From: Anaerolineaceae bacterium UBA3924
GTDB taxonomy: Bacteria > Chloroflexota > Anaerolineae > Anaerolineales > Anaerolineaceae
NCBI GenBank assembly: GCA_002385985.1
Contig: DGEO01000001.1
Location: 5,607 to 37,345, forward strand
Direction of reading: 5' to 3'
DNA length: 31,739 nucleotides
The notes below the pieces were generated by a model. It searched no databases and was not told the DNA's origin. It saw nothing but the letters and a program-made list of their open reading frames with translations. The first letter of the stretch is position 1. Every line of letters begins with the position of its first letter. Below, piece after piece: positions 1 through 8,170 of the stretch. A program made the translations under genes and the position numbers.

Positions 1-566
1 CCTTCGGCAACTTCAGCCTGCGCGAGCACGAGAAAATCCCCGCCGAGGACCTGCGCAGCCTGTCGAAAGCCTTCCACGCCGCCCAGGAGTTTGCCGAAGA
101 CCCGCGCGGCTGGCTGGTGCTGATGGGGAACTTCTCCACCGGCAAGACGCACCTGGCGGCGGCGGTGGGCAACTATCGCCAGGCCATGGGCGAATCGCCC
201 ATCTTCGTGGTGGTGCCGGACCTGCTGGATCACCTGCGGGCCACCTTCAGCCCGAACAGCCCGGTGCCGTATGACCGGCGCTTCAACGAGGTGCGCTACG
301 CCCCGCTGCTGATCCTGGACGACCTGGGCACGCAGAGCGCCACCCCCTGGGCCAGGGAGAAGCTGTACCAGCTGTTCAATTATCGCTATAACGCCAAGCT
401 GCCCACGGTGATCACCACCGCCAGCCCGCTGAGCGAGATCGATCCGCGCATCCGCAGCCGCATGCTGGACAGCTCGCTGTGCACCATCTACGCCATTACC
501 GTCCCGCCGTATCGCTCCGTGCCGGTCGAGAAGCCCCGGCGCAGGAAGAGTGATATGCAGTCGTAG
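1..566 (+). CDS. DnaC/DnaI-like ATP-binding protein (helicase loader type), 5' truncated
   Basis: The reading frame is open from base 3, so the gene begins before the window and only its C-terminal part (about 187 residues) is seen. The visible protein is a AAA+ ATPase. It has a Walker A motif GNFSTGKTH, a Walker B LLILDDLG, a sensor-like TVITTAS segment and an arginine-rich IRSRM near the C-terminus. This order matches DnaC/DnaI helicase loaders and IstB-like ATPases. Loaders place the replicative helicase on DNA; IstB proteins help IS21-type transposases. No transposase is adjacent, so a replication role is more likely, but the missing N-terminus would decide. A hairpin with a T-run follows at 670-693. 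Confidence 0.8.
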   Translation, partial: FGNFSLREHEKIPAEDLRSLSKAFHAAQEFAEDPRGWLVLMGNFSTGKTHLAAAVGNYRQAMGESPIFVVVPDLLDHLRATFSPNSPVPYDRRFNEVRYAPLLILDDLGTQSATPWAREKLYQLFNYRYNAKLPTVITTASPLSEIDPRIRSRMLDSSLCTIYAITVPPYRSVPVEKPRRRKSDMQS

Positions 567-597
567 AGGCATAATGGAGCTGTCCCCACGGGTTGAT

Positions 598-633
598 CCA
601 TGGGGGTAGGTGGGGGATGGGTGGACGATTCCC
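598..633 (+). repeat. Copy of dispersed G-rich intergenic repeat core
   Basis: The segment starting CCATGGGGGTAGGTGGGGGA resembles 16691-16724 (about 23 of the first 26 bases agree). Its downstream half (GGGATGGGTGGACGA) resembles the minus strand of 23570-23590. It lies just after the stop of the DnaC-like gene and before its terminator. It is non-coding in every frame that makes sense. Confidence 0.6.
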
Positions 634-669
634 TGCTAACCGCTGTGGGCCAATTACTGGAATTGAAAT

Positions 670-693
670 GGACGGCACCTGCCGTCCTTTTTT
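670..693 (+). terminator. Intrinsic terminator of the DnaC-like gene
   Basis: A 7-bp stem GGACGGC / GCCGTCC with loop ACCT is followed directly by six T. It ends only 16 bases before the start codon of the next gene, which must therefore have its own promoter. Confidence 0.85.
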
Positions 694-696
694 CGC

Positions 697-702
697 TAAA
701 AT
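697..702 (+). promoter_or_regulatory. Candidate -10 box for leaderless transcription of the DUF1697 gene
   Basis: TAAAAT is followed by seven bases and then ATG at 710. A start point seven bases after the box would fall at the start codon. There is no Shine-Dalgarno sequence between the terminator T-run and the ATG. No good -35 box is visible, as the expected place is inside the terminator hairpin. Confidence 0.4.
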
Positions 703-709
703 TACTGGC

Positions 710-1273
710 ATGAACACGTACCTGGTGCTGCTGCGCGGCGTCAACGTCGGCGGGAAGAATAAAGTGCCCATGGCGGAGCTGAAAAAGTGCCTGGAGGCTC
801 TGGGTTTCTCCAGCGTCACTACGTACATTGCCTCAGGAAATGTATTCCTGGCCTCGGATAAATCCGCGGAAGAGGTGCAGGCGATGGTCGAGGCCGCCCT
901 GCCGCAGTGCTTCCGGCTGGACGACGAGCTGATCCGCGCGCGGGTGCTGACCGAGCCGCAGCTGAGGGCGGTGATCGAGAACCGGCCGCCGGGCTTCGGT
1001 GAGCAGCCGGACACCTATCACTCCGATGCCATCTTTCTGATGGGCGTGGACGCGAAAGAGGCGATGACAGCTTTCAGCCCCCGCGAGGGGGTGGACCAGG
1101 TCTGGCCTGGAGACGGAGTGATCTATTCACAGCGGGTCAGCGCGCTGCGCACGAAGAGCCGGCTGAGCAAGATTGTGGATTCGCCGCACTACAAGTCAAT
1201 GACCATCCGCAGCTGGGCCACCACAACCCGGCTGCTGGAGATCATGCAGTCCCTGAGCGCAGAAAACGAATAA
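710..1273 (+). CDS. DUF1697 family protein
   Basis: This 187-residue protein begins MNTYLVLLRGVNVGGKNKVP, which is the characteristic N-terminus of DUF1697. The conserved TYIASGNVFL segment follows at about residues 38-47 and a C-terminal RSWATTTRL segment closes the domain. The frame extends upstream to 593, but that part runs through a terminator and a repeat, so ATG 710 is chosen by family alignment. The family is soluble, of about 180 residues, and has no established function. The start lacks a ribosome-binding site. The next gene starts 34 bases later. Confidence 0.85.
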   Translation: MNTYLVLLRGVNVGGKNKVPMAELKKCLEALGFSSVTTYIASGNVFLASDKSAEEVQAMVEAALPQCFRLDDELIRARVLTEPQLRAVIENRPPGFGEQPDTYHSDAIFLMGVDAKEAMTAFSPREGVDQVWPGDGVIYSQRVSALRTKSRLSKIVDSPHYKSMTIRSWATTTRLLEIMQSLSAENE

Positions 1274-1307
1274 ACCCGCCGCCAGACGGCATTCCTGTGG
1301 GAGAACA

Positions 1308-1847
1308 ATGAGGATTTCAAAGGACGAGATCACCATCCGGAGCGCCGGGATGGACGACGCTCCGCTGCTGAACCGCTGGTGGAACGACGGCCGCGTGATG
1401 GCGCACGCGGGCTTCCCCAACGGCCTGGGCGAACCCCTGGAGAGAACGCGCGACCTGGTGGCCCTCAACGAGCAGGGACTGGACCAGCGGTGCCTCATCG
1501 AGATCGACGCCGTGCCGGTGGGGGAGTGCTCCTACAGCGTGTATGACGGTGAGGTCGAGATCGGCATCAAGATCTGCGAAGCGGAATACCAGAACCGGGG
1601 TTACGGCACCCGCATCCTGCGCCTGCTGATCGAGTTCCTGTTTACCGATGAGGCCATCAACCGGCCCCGGCCGGTCGAGCGGGTGTTTCTGGACACCAAT
1701 CTGAACAACACCCGTGCCCAGCACGTGTACGAAAAGCTGGGCTTCGTCCGGACCGGGGTCCGCGTCGACTCCTGGGTGGACCAGTTGGGCCAGCCGCAGT
1801 CCGCGGTCGACTACGAGCTGCGGCGAGAGGCCTTTTTCCAGTCGTAA
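1308..1847 (+). CDS. GNAT family N-acetyltransferase
   Basis: The 179-residue protein has the acetyl-CoA-binding motif A at about residues 95-101 (QNRGYGT, the Q/R-x-x-G-x-G/A pattern). The downstream NTRAQHVYEKLGFV segment is typical of motif B in GNAT enzymes. It resembles the branch that includes ribosomal-protein and aminoglycoside-type acetyltransferases, but the substrate cannot be told. The start ATG has a GGGAGA site eight bases upstream. The gene converges on dnaE and ends at a shared GC-rich hairpin. Confidence 0.85.
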   Translation: MRISKDEITIRSAGMDDAPLLNRWWNDGRVMAHAGFPNGLGEPLERTRDLVALNEQGLDQRCLIEIDAVPVGECSYSVYDGEVEIGIKICEAEYQNRGYGTRILRLLIEFLFTDEAINRPRPVERVFLDTNLNNTRAQHVYEKLGFVRTGVRVDSWVDQLGQPQSAVDYELRREAFFQS

Positions 1848-1850
1848 CAT

Positions 1851-1879
1851 ACGGCCCGCGCTTTTCAGACGCGGGCCGT
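1851..1879. terminator. GC hairpin between convergent GNAT gene and dnaE
   Basis: A perfect 10-bp inverted repeat (ACGGCCCGCG / CGCGGGCCGT, loop of nine) lies between the two convergent stop codons. Neither side has a strong T-run, so it may act as a weak bidirectional terminator or protect 3' ends. Confidence 0.55.
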
Positions 1880-1909
1880 GACAGTCCTGAGGCAGTGGTT
1901 TGTTCGGGC

Positions 1910-4900
1910 CTACTGGATCTTGACCCGCTCGATTTTGATGTTCTCCTCGCCGACCATCGCTTTCAGCCGGGTGAGCAGCTCGGGGGTGATGCCGGTGGAC
2001 TGGTTGGGGAACTCCATCAGGAAGGTGTGCCCGCCCTCGACGATCATCATCCCGAAGCGGTCCCGTCCGGGGGAGGAGACCAGCTCGCCGTACAGGCGGC
2101 GAAGGCGCAAAACGTCGCGCTGCTTGTCGCCCTGGCTGCGCAGGATGAGGGTGAGCATGCGGTATTCGGAGGGCTCTTCCGCCTGCTCGCCCAGCGCTTC
2201 GGCCGGGGGATGCATGTACTGCACGGCATAGCTGACGGCCTCGGCCTGGCTGGCCGCGGTCACGGCGGGGGGCAGGTCGGGCGCCTCGAGGGCCATGCGC
2301 GGCGCGGCGCGCACCGGGGCCTGCTCTTCACTGGAGGCGGGCCGGGCCGGAGCCGCCGGAGCAGGGGCTGAGGGGCGGGCGGCCGGTTTGGCCGGCCTCA
2401 GCTCGTACCAGTCGTCCGGGTCGGGCGGCGGGGGCGGGGCATCGTCCAGCCAGTCGTCGGAAGGGAAGGCCGGTGACGCAGGCTCGGCGATGCGCGCCGG
2501 CACGGGGGCGGGAACCAGAACTTCCTCCTCCATCCAACCCTCTATGTACCCGCCATCGGAAGGTTCCCGAAGATCAACCTCATCTTCAGCGATCTCGGCC
2601 TGGTCCAGCGTCTGCACCTTGACGGCATCGACCAGCACCTTGGGGTCGCCGCCGCCTTCGCCGTCCACTTTGCCTTCCACCACCAGCACCGCATCCGGTG
2701 TCACAAGATGGCCGAAGCGGTCCCAGACCTTGGGGAACAGGATCAGCTCGATGTTGCCCTGCAGGTCTTCGAGGGTGACAAACCCCATGGGCTTGCCGGT
2801 TTTGGTCTGGTGCTGGCGGATGCGGGTCACCATGCCGGCCACGACGACTTTGGTTTTCGATTCCACCTCGCCCAGCTGTGCGGAGAAGTGGGTAACCTTG
2901 CGCTGCAGAAGGGGTAAATAGGGCGAGAGCGGGTGATCGGAAACGTACAGGCCGATCAGCTCGCGCTCCCATTCCAGCTGTTCGCGGCGGTCCAGGCTGC
3001 GGGTGACGGGCAGGACGATGTTCTCCTCCACGCCCTCGATGGTGCCGAAGAAGCTCAGCTGGCCGCTGGCGGCGGCGCGGAAATGGCTGGAGGAGACCGA
3101 GATGATCTGGTCCAGGGCCTCCAGCAGAGAGCGTCGCGGGCCGAAGCGGTCCAGCGCGCCCACGCGCACCAGGCACTCCAGCGGGCGCTTGCCCACCTGG
3201 CGCAGATCCACCCGGCGGGCGAAGTCGTTCAGGTCCTGGAAGGGGCCGTCCTGCCGGCCTTCGAGGATCAGCTGGACGGGATGCTCGCCGACGTTTTTCA
3301 CCGCACCCAGGCCGAAGCGAATGGCCGGGTCCTGGCCGGGGCGGTCTTCCACCGAGAAGTCCCACTGGCTGGCGTTGACGTCGGGCGGCAGCACGTCGAT
3401 GCCCATCGAGCGGCAGTCGGCCACGTACAGGGCCACCTTGGCCGAGTCGTTTTTCGAGGCCGACAGCAGCGCGGTCATGTACTCTGTGGGGTAGTGGGCC
3501 TTCAGGTAGGCGGTCTGCACCGCGATCACGCCGTAGTCGGCGGCGTGGGACTTGTTGAAGCCGTAGCGGGCGAACTCTTCCCAGTCGGAGAAGATGGCTT
3601 CGGCGGTTTCCCTGGGGATGCCGCGCTCCGAGGCGCCCTTGATGAACTTCTCCCGGTGGCTGGCCAGCTTCTCCTTCTGCTTCTTGGCGATGGCCTTGCG
3701 CAGGTCGTCCGATTCGGACAGCGTGTAGCCGGCCAGCTCCACCGCCGCGCGCATGATCTGCTCCTGGTAGATCGGGATGCCGTAGGTTTCCTTGAAGATC
3801 GGCTCCAGCGCGGGATGGCGGTATGTGACTTTCTCCTCGCCGTGCATGCGGCGGATGTAGGAGGGGATGAATTCCAGCGGGCCGGGGCGGTAGAGGGCCA
3901 CCATGGCGATCACGTGGGCCAGGTTGTGGGGCTTCATCTGCATCAGGTAGCGGGTCATGCCGCTGCCTTCCAGCTGGAAGACGCCCGCGGTGCGCCCCTG
4001 GCCCAGGAACTCAAAGGTGGCCGGGTCGTCGATGGGGATGTTGTGCAGGTTCAGCTCGACGCCGTGACGTTCGCGGATCAGGTCACAGGCGCGCTGCATG
4101 ATGGTCAGCGTCACCAGCCCGAGGAAGTCCACCTTGAGCAGGCCCAGCTTCTCCACGATAGACATTTCGAACTGGGTGACGGTCTTGATGGGCATATCCT
4201 CCGAGCCGCTGGTGGGGCGGTGGAGGGGCACGTATTCGATGATCGGTTTGTCGGTGATGATTACCCCGGCGGCGTGCGTGCCGGCGTTGCGCACCGCGCC
4301 TTCCATGTGGCTGGCGGTGTCGATCAGGTCGCGCAGGTAGGGGGTCTCGTCGTACAGCTTCTTGAACTCGGGCACCTGCTCGAGCACATCATTGATGCTG
4401 GTGGCCTTGCCCGGCACGCCCGGGATCAGCTTGGCGACCCGGTCGATTTCGCTCAGCGGGATGTCCATCACCCGGCCAACGTCGCGGATGGCGGCCTTGG
4501 CGCCCAGCGTGCCGAAGGTGATGATCTGGGCCACTTTGTCGTCGCCGTATTTGCGCGCGCAGTACTCCATCACCTGCGGGCGCTTGTCGTCCTGGAAGTC
4601 CAGGTCGATATCGGGCATGGAGATGCGGCCCGGGTTGAGGAAGCGCTCGAAGATCAGGCCGTGCTCCAGCGGCTCGACCAGGGTGATGTCCAGCGTGTAG
4701 GCTACCAGCGAGCCGGCCGCCGAGCCGCGGGCGTTGTACCAGATGCCTTCTTCGCGGGCGTGGCGGCACAGGTCCCACACGATCAGGAAGTAGGCGTCGA
4801 AGCCCATCTTGTGAATGACGCTCAGCTCGTAATCCAGGCGCTCGCGGACGGCGGGGTCGTTGGCCCGGTTCCCGTAGCGGCGGCGCAGACCTTCCTCGCA

Positions 4901-5800
4901 CAGCTTGCGCAGGTAGGTCTCGGCGGTGTGGCCTTCGGGCACGGGGAAGAGCGGCAGGTGGTAGCCCTTCATCGAGAGGTCCACCTCGCAGCGCTCGGCG
5001 ATCTCCAGGGTGTTGCTCAGCGCCTCGGGCACCTCTTTGAACAGTGTGCTCATCTCCTGCGGGGTGCGCAGGTAGTAGCTGCCGTCGGTCATGCGGAAGC
5101 GGTTGGGGTCCGAGAGCAGCGAGCCGGTCTGCACGGCCAGCAGGATGTCCTGGTAGCGGTAATCCTCCGGCTCGATGTAGTGAACGTCGTTGGTGGCGAT
5201 GTACTTGGCCTGGTAGCGCGGGCCAAGGCTGAGCAGCGCTTTGTTGATGGTTTCCAGCTCCTGAATTTCGTGGCGCTGCAGCTCCAGGTAGAAATTGTTG
5301 CGGCCGAAGGTGTCGTAGTACCAGTCCAGGCGGGCACGGGCGGCGTCGGGACCCTGCTCGATGATCAGGCGGGGAATTTCCGCCGCCATGCAGCCAGTGG
5401 TGGCGATCAGGCCTTCGGCGTGGGCGGCCAGGAACTCGTGGTCGATGCGCGGAACGTGATAAAAGCCCTCCAGCTGGGCGGCGCTGGCGATCTTGAGCAG
5501 GTTCTGGTAACCCCTGTCATTTTCGGCCAGCAGCAGCAGGTGCGAGGAGCGCTTGTCCAGCCGCGGGTCGCGGTCCTGCATGCCGCGGGCGGCCAGGTAG
5601 GCCTCCAGGCCGATGATGGGCTTCACTCCGGCGTCTTTGGCGGCGTGGAAGAACTCCACCACGCCGAACATGGTGCCGTGGTCGGTGATGGCGACCGCGG
5701 GCATGTTCATCTCTTTGACGCGCTTCACCAGCTTCTTGATGTTGCTGAAGCCGTCGAGGAGTGAATACTGGGTGTGGACATGCAGGTGAACGAAGGACAT
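1910..5800 (-). CDS. dnaE: DNA polymerase III subunit alpha (DnaE)
   Basis: This 1296-residue protein is the replicative polymerase catalytic subunit. The N-terminal PHP domain (about 1-270) has HLHVHTQYSLLDG, AITDHG, PIIGLEAY, FYLELQRHE and ATNDVHY. These metal-ligand segments look intact, unlike the degenerate PHP of E. coli, so metal-dependent proofreading is possible. The polymerase active site has PDIDLDF with Asp397 and Asp399, and the third aspartate is Asp558 in KVDFLGL. YRPGPLEFIP is also present. An OB-fold occupies about 980-1060. A proline/alanine-rich linker (about 1100-1210) precedes a conserved C-terminal domain, making the protein longer than E. coli DnaE (1160). No intein and no inserted DnaQ-type exonuclease (as in PolC) are present. 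Weak SD AGCGGA precedes the ATG. Confidence 0.98.
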   Translation of the reverse strand: MSFVHLHVHTQYSLLDGFSNIKKLVKRVKEMNMPAVAITDHGTMFGVVEFFHAAKDAGVKPIIGLEAYLAARGMQDRDPRLDKRSSHLLLLAENDRGYQNLLKIASAAQLEGFYHVPRIDHEFLAAHAEGLIATTGCMAAEIPRLIIEQGPDAARARLDWYYDTFGRNNFYLELQRHEIQELETINKALLSLGPRYQAKYIATNDVHYIEPEDYRYQDILLAVQTGSLLSDPNRFRMTDGSYYLRTPQEMSTLFKEVPEALSNTLEIAERCEVDLSMKGYHLPLFPVPEGHTAETYLRKLCEEGLRRRYGNRANDPAVRERLDYELSVIHKMGFDAYFLIVWDLCRHAREEGIWYNARGSAAGSLVAYTLDITLVEPLEHGLIFERFLNPGRISMPDIDLDFQDDKRPQVMEYCARKYGDDKVAQIITFGTLGAKAAIRDVGRVMDIPLSEIDRVAKLIPGVPGKATSINDVLEQVPEFKKLYDETPYLRDLIDTASHMEGAVRNAGTHAAGVIITDKPIIEYVPLHRPTSGSEDMPIKTVTQFEMSIVEKLGLLKVDFLGLVTLTIMQRACDLIRERHGVELNLHNIPIDDPATFEFLGQGRTAGVFQLEGSGMTRYLMQMKPHNLAHVIAMVALYRPGPLEFIPSYIRRMHGEEKVTYRHPALEPIFKETYGIPIYQEQIMRAAVELAGYTLSESDDLRKAIAKKQKEKLASHREKFIKGASERGIPRETAEAIFSDWEEFARYGFNKSHAADYGVIAVQTAYLKAHYPTEYMTALLSASKNDSAKVALYVADCRSMGIDVLPPDVNASQWDFSVEDRPGQDPAIRFGLGAVKNVGEHPVQLILEGRQDGPFQDLNDFARRVDLRQVGKRPLECLVRVGALDRFGPRRSLLEALDQIISVSSSHFRAAASGQLSFFGTIEGVEENIVLPVTRSLDRREQLEWERELIGLYVSDHPLSPYLPLLQRKVTHFSAQLGEVESKTKVVVAGMVTRIRQHQTKTGKPMGFVTLEDLQGNIELILFPKVWDRFGHLVTPDAVLVVEGKVDGEGGGDPKVLVDAVKVQTLDQAEIAEDEVDLREPSDGGYIEGWMEEEVLVPAPVPARIAEPASPAFPSDDWLDDAPPPPPDPDDWYELRPAKPAARPSAPAPAAPARPASSEEQAPVRAAPRMALEAPDLPPAVTAASQAEAVSYAVQYMHPPAEALGEQAEEPSEYRMLTLILRSQGDKQRDVLRLRRLYGELVSSPGRDRFGMMIVEGGHTFLMEFPNQSTGITPELLTRLKAMVGEENIKIERVKIQ

Positions 5801-5855
5801 CGATGTTCCGCTTTGCTGGTATTTGGTTTTGAAAATAAAAAGCCCCCCTGATTTG

Positions 5856-5861
5856 ATTATA
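5856..5861 (-). promoter_or_regulatory. Candidate -10 box of dnaE
   Basis: The minus strand reads TATAAT about 56 bases before the dnaE start, giving a leader of roughly 49 bases. No convincing -35 hexamer is seen at 16-18 bases. Confidence 0.45.
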
Positions 5862-5971
5862 TCTGCCGCCAGGAGGAAGCGGGTGTGATTGGAGTCTAAA
5901 ATATCCAGGCGGATTCGCCGGGTGGTTTCCCGTCATACGCGGGCGCGCATGTTAAAAGAAACTCGGGTCAT

Positions 5972-5998
5972 AAAGAAAAGGCGCCCCGCGGGCGCCTT
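5972..5998 (-). terminator. Intrinsic terminator of the secreted repeat protein gene
   Basis: On the minus strand a perfect 9-bp stem AAGGCGCCC / GGGCGCCTT with a three-base loop is followed by TTCTTTA. It lies 24 bases after the stop codon of the gene ending at 6023. Confidence 0.85.
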
Positions 5999-6022
5999 AT
6001 GAATTCGATTATCGGGCGCTGT

Positions 6023-6976
6023 CTACCACCACAGGCGGAACCAGGTCTGGGCGCTGCTTTCCTTCCCCTGGTAGCTGACCACAGCGTTCAGGGTGACCAG
6101 CTCGCGCACCGGGCCGCTTCCCACGGGGAAGCTGGCCTCGGTGATGCCGCGCTCGTCGGTGGCCGGCAGGGGCAGCACCTCACGCGTGCCGTCGGGGTAG
6201 AGGATTTCCAGGGTGGTTTCCGCACCGGCGACCGGGCGCAGGAACTGGTCCTGCACGATCACCTGAACGGTCTGCATGTTTCCGGAAGCGATCAGCGCCT
6301 GGGTGACGAACGCGGAGGCTTTGATCTCCACGCTGGCGGCGGGGATGTAGTCCGGGCGGGAGGGGCGGGTCAGGTCCTGGTTGCCGACCACTTTGTCGAA
6401 GTAGATGCGGCCCAGGTCGGTCAGCACCACGCGGTGCCCGGCGGGCAGCTCGGGCCGCCATTCCAGGCGGGCGTTTTCGAAGTACTGCACGTAGCGGCCT
6501 TCGCGGATCTCGGCGTTGGAGATGGGCAGGCCGAGCACTTCACGGCCGTTGTACTGCTGGTAGAAGGTCCAGAAGGAATAGCACACGCTGCGGCCAGTTT
6601 CGGCGAAATGGCGGCAGGCGGGGCTGTCAGCGGGGACTTCCTGGGCCGCGGTGCCGGGGTCGTAGAGCAGCTCGCCCAGCGGGGCCTGGCGCACGGCCTG
6701 GCCGGCAGGGGTGTCGACCAGCTCCAGGCGGCCCTTCTGGAAGTACTGCACCTCGCGCCCGGTGAAGGGATCGAAGTAGCGGTCGGTGATGGGGTAGCCC
6801 AGCAGCAGCAGCGGATCCTCCAGGCCCTGATAATAGGCGAGGAACGGGCCGGAAACCAGGTGCCCGGTCTGCTCGAAGAACTGTTCGCCAGGCGCCTGGG
6901 CAGAACCTGTGGTCACCAGGCCCGGGAATATGACGAACAGCAAAACCAGGAGAATCGTTGTGCGAATACGGCGCAT
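6023..6976 (-). CDS. Secreted protein with two YxG/VQYF-type repeats and a C-terminal Ig-like region
   Basis: The 317-residue protein starts with a signal peptide (MRRIRTT, then a hydrophobic stretch; likely cleavage after SAQA, residue 28). Two copies of a module of about 55 residues follow at about 33-86 and 121-175. Each carries a TGH or TGR turn, a LGYPIT or LGLPIS segment and a VQYFxxxRLE ending. The rest (about 200-317) is beta-rich and looks like an immunoglobulin-like or carboxypeptidase-regulatory fold. Such modules are common in secreted proteins of Chloroflexota, and no function is known. ATG 6976 is preferred because the promoter places the transcript start there; ATG 6982, which follows GAGGGGG by ten bases, is the alternative. 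Confidence 0.75.
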   Translation of the reverse strand: MRRIRTTILLVLLFVIFPGLVTTGSAQAPGEQFFEQTGHLVSGPFLAYYQGLEDPLLLLGYPITDRYFDPFTGREVQYFQKGRLELVDTPAGQAVRQAPLGELLYDPGTAAQEVPADSPACRHFAETGRSVCYSFWTFYQQYNGREVLGLPISNAEIREGRYVQYFENARLEWRPELPAGHRVVLTDLGRIYFDKVVGNQDLTRPSRPDYIPAASVEIKASAFVTQALIASGNMQTVQVIVQDQFLRPVAGAETTLEILYPDGTREVLPLPATDERGITEASFPVGSGPVRELVTLNAVVSYQGKESSAQTWFRLWW

Positions 6977-6982
6977 AGGCAT

Positions 6983-7011
6983 ATTATAGATACCCCCTCG
7001 ATAAAATTCAA
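6983..7011 (-). promoter_or_regulatory. Consensus promoter placed for a leaderless transcript
   Basis: The minus strand reads TTGAAT (7006-7011), 17 bases, then TATAAT (6983-6988). Counting seven bases from the end of the -10 box gives a start at 6976, which is the A of an in-frame ATG. The mRNA would therefore have no 5' leader. Confidence 0.65.
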
Positions 7012-7113
7012 GAACGTATTGCAATATATGTGCCAGTTGGTGAATATTTTTAAGGTTGCGTTCTATGTTCTATGAATTATCTTAAGGTTATCATTGACTT
7101 ATGTTGTAAACAA

Positions 7114-7144
7114 TTGAACCCCGAATCCGCTTTTCCAGTACAAT
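7114..7144 (+). promoter_or_regulatory. Possible promoter of the DUF1232 gene
   Basis: TTGAAC (7114-7119) and TACAAT (7139-7144) are separated by 19 bases in an AT-rich stretch, about 60 bases upstream of the start codon. The spacing is longer than ideal. Confidence 0.35.
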
Positions 7145-7203
7145 TAACCATGCTGTCGAACACTATGCCCGGTTGAAAACAGCCGGGGACGCAGAGAGGG
7201 AAT

Positions 7204-7494
7204 ATGAACCAGGAGTACAAATTACCCAATCCGCTCAGCCCGGAATTCTGGCGGGAGCTGCTGCGCGACGGGCGCCTGGCCCTGCAGCTGCTGCGGGATC
7301 CGCGGGTGCCGCTCCCGGCTAAACTGGTGCCGGCCTTCGTGCTCGTCTATGTCTTCACACCGATTGACCTGATCCCCGGGTTCATCCCCATCCTGGGACA
7401 GCTGGACGACCTGGCGGTGATCTACCTGGGCCTGCAGTTCTTCCTGCGCATGGTTCCGGAGGAAATCCTGATCGAGTACCGCCAGTACCAGTGA
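7204..7494 (+). CDS. DUF1232 (YkvA-like) small membrane-associated protein
   Basis: The 96-residue protein contains the DUF1232 signature: VPLPAKLVPAF, then a hydrophobic segment with TPIDLIPGFIPILGQLDDL at about residues 55-75. The family is small and probably membrane-associated, and its role is not established. GAGAGGG lies four bases before the ATG. The gene is single, with its own AT-rich upstream region. The 256 bases after it show only weak hairpins and no further gene. Confidence 0.85.
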   Translation: MNQEYKLPNPLSPEFWRELLRDGRLALQLLRDPRVPLPAKLVPAFVLVYVFTPIDLIPGFIPILGQLDDLAVIYLGLQFFLRMVPEEILIEYRQYQ

Positions 7495-7711
7495 GTGCTC
7501 GGTTTATCAGGCCGTTCCTGCATTCCTGGATTTGCCAGGTAAGGCCTTATGGCGGCACGCATACCGCCAGTGTCACAGGTTTTTCGGCGGGATACGCGGC
7601 GTGGAGCTGGAAATCACGCTGAAAGGCGCGGTCCGTGAGGCCGCGCCGGTTCAGGTTGGGCCCCTTTCGATGATGACATGAGTCTCAATAGTCAAAAGAC
7701 CCCGGTGGGAG

Positions 7712-7717
7712 TATAAT
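7712..7717 (+). promoter_or_regulatory. Candidate -10 box of the cobalamin-binding subunit gene
   Basis: TATAAT lies 33 bases before the ATG at 7751. The -35 position (about 7689-7694, TAGTCA) is a weak match. Confidence 0.5.
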
Positions 7718-7750
7718 GAGGGGCGATATCTTCACCGAACGGAGACAACG

Positions 7751-8161
7751 ATGACGGAGCAGAACATACGCGTGCTGATCGCCAAACCCGGCCTGGATGG
7801 ACACGATCGGGGCGCGAAAGTGATTGCGCGGGCCCTGCGCGACGCCGGCATGGAAGTGATTTACACCGGGCTGCGCCAGACTCCGGAAATGATCGCCGAA
7901 GCTGCGCTGCAGGAAGACGTGGACGCCGTGGGGCTGTCCATTCTGTCCGGGGCGCACATGTCTCTGGTGCCGCGGGTGATGGAACTGCTTCGCGCCCAGG
8001 GGCAGGAGGACGTGTGCGTCTTTGTCGGCGGCATCATTCCCGAGCGCGACATCCCCGCCCTGAAGGAGTTGGGCGTGCGCGCGGTCTACGGGCCGGGCAC
8101 CAGCACGGCTCAGGTGGTGGAAGATCTGAAACAGGCGGTGTTCTGTCCGCCGGCGGCGTAG
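7751..8161 (+). CDS. Stand-alone cobalamin-binding subunit of a methylmalonyl-CoA-mutase-type enzyme
   Basis: The 136-residue protein is a single B12-binding Rossmann domain. It has Asp16-x-His18-x-x-Gly21 in KPGLDGHDRG, where the histidine is the lower axial cobalt ligand. Ser63-x-Leu65 (LSILSGAH) and Gly93-Gly94 (FVGGIIPERD) complete the signature. Length and sequence match the small subunits of two-subunit acyl-CoA mutases (archaeal-type McmA2, and related isobutyryl-CoA mutase small subunits). The large catalytic subunit is not in the window. GGAG lies seven bases before the ATG. The MeaB gene follows after nine bases and is probably co-transcribed. Confidence 0.92.
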   Translation: MTEQNIRVLIAKPGLDGHDRGAKVIARALRDAGMEVIYTGLRQTPEMIAEAALQEDVDAVGLSILSGAHMSLVPRVMELLRAQGQEDVCVFVGGIIPERDIPALKELGVRAVYGPGTSTAQVVEDLKQAVFCPPAA

Positions 8162-8170
8162 GCGGCGGGT

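Noticed and set aside
2933..5764. A 943-codon open frame on the plus strand opposite dnaE
   Set aside because: It mirrors the high-GC codon pattern of dnaE, is rich in His, Gln, Val and Gly without domain structure, and has no ribosome-binding site. dnaE on the other strand is certain.
7495..7750. Possible small gene or structured RNA after the DUF1232 gene
   Set aside because: Only weak hairpins (TGGCGG/CCGCCA; GGCGCGG with CCGCGCC) are present, with no T-run, SD or conserved RNA core that I recognise.
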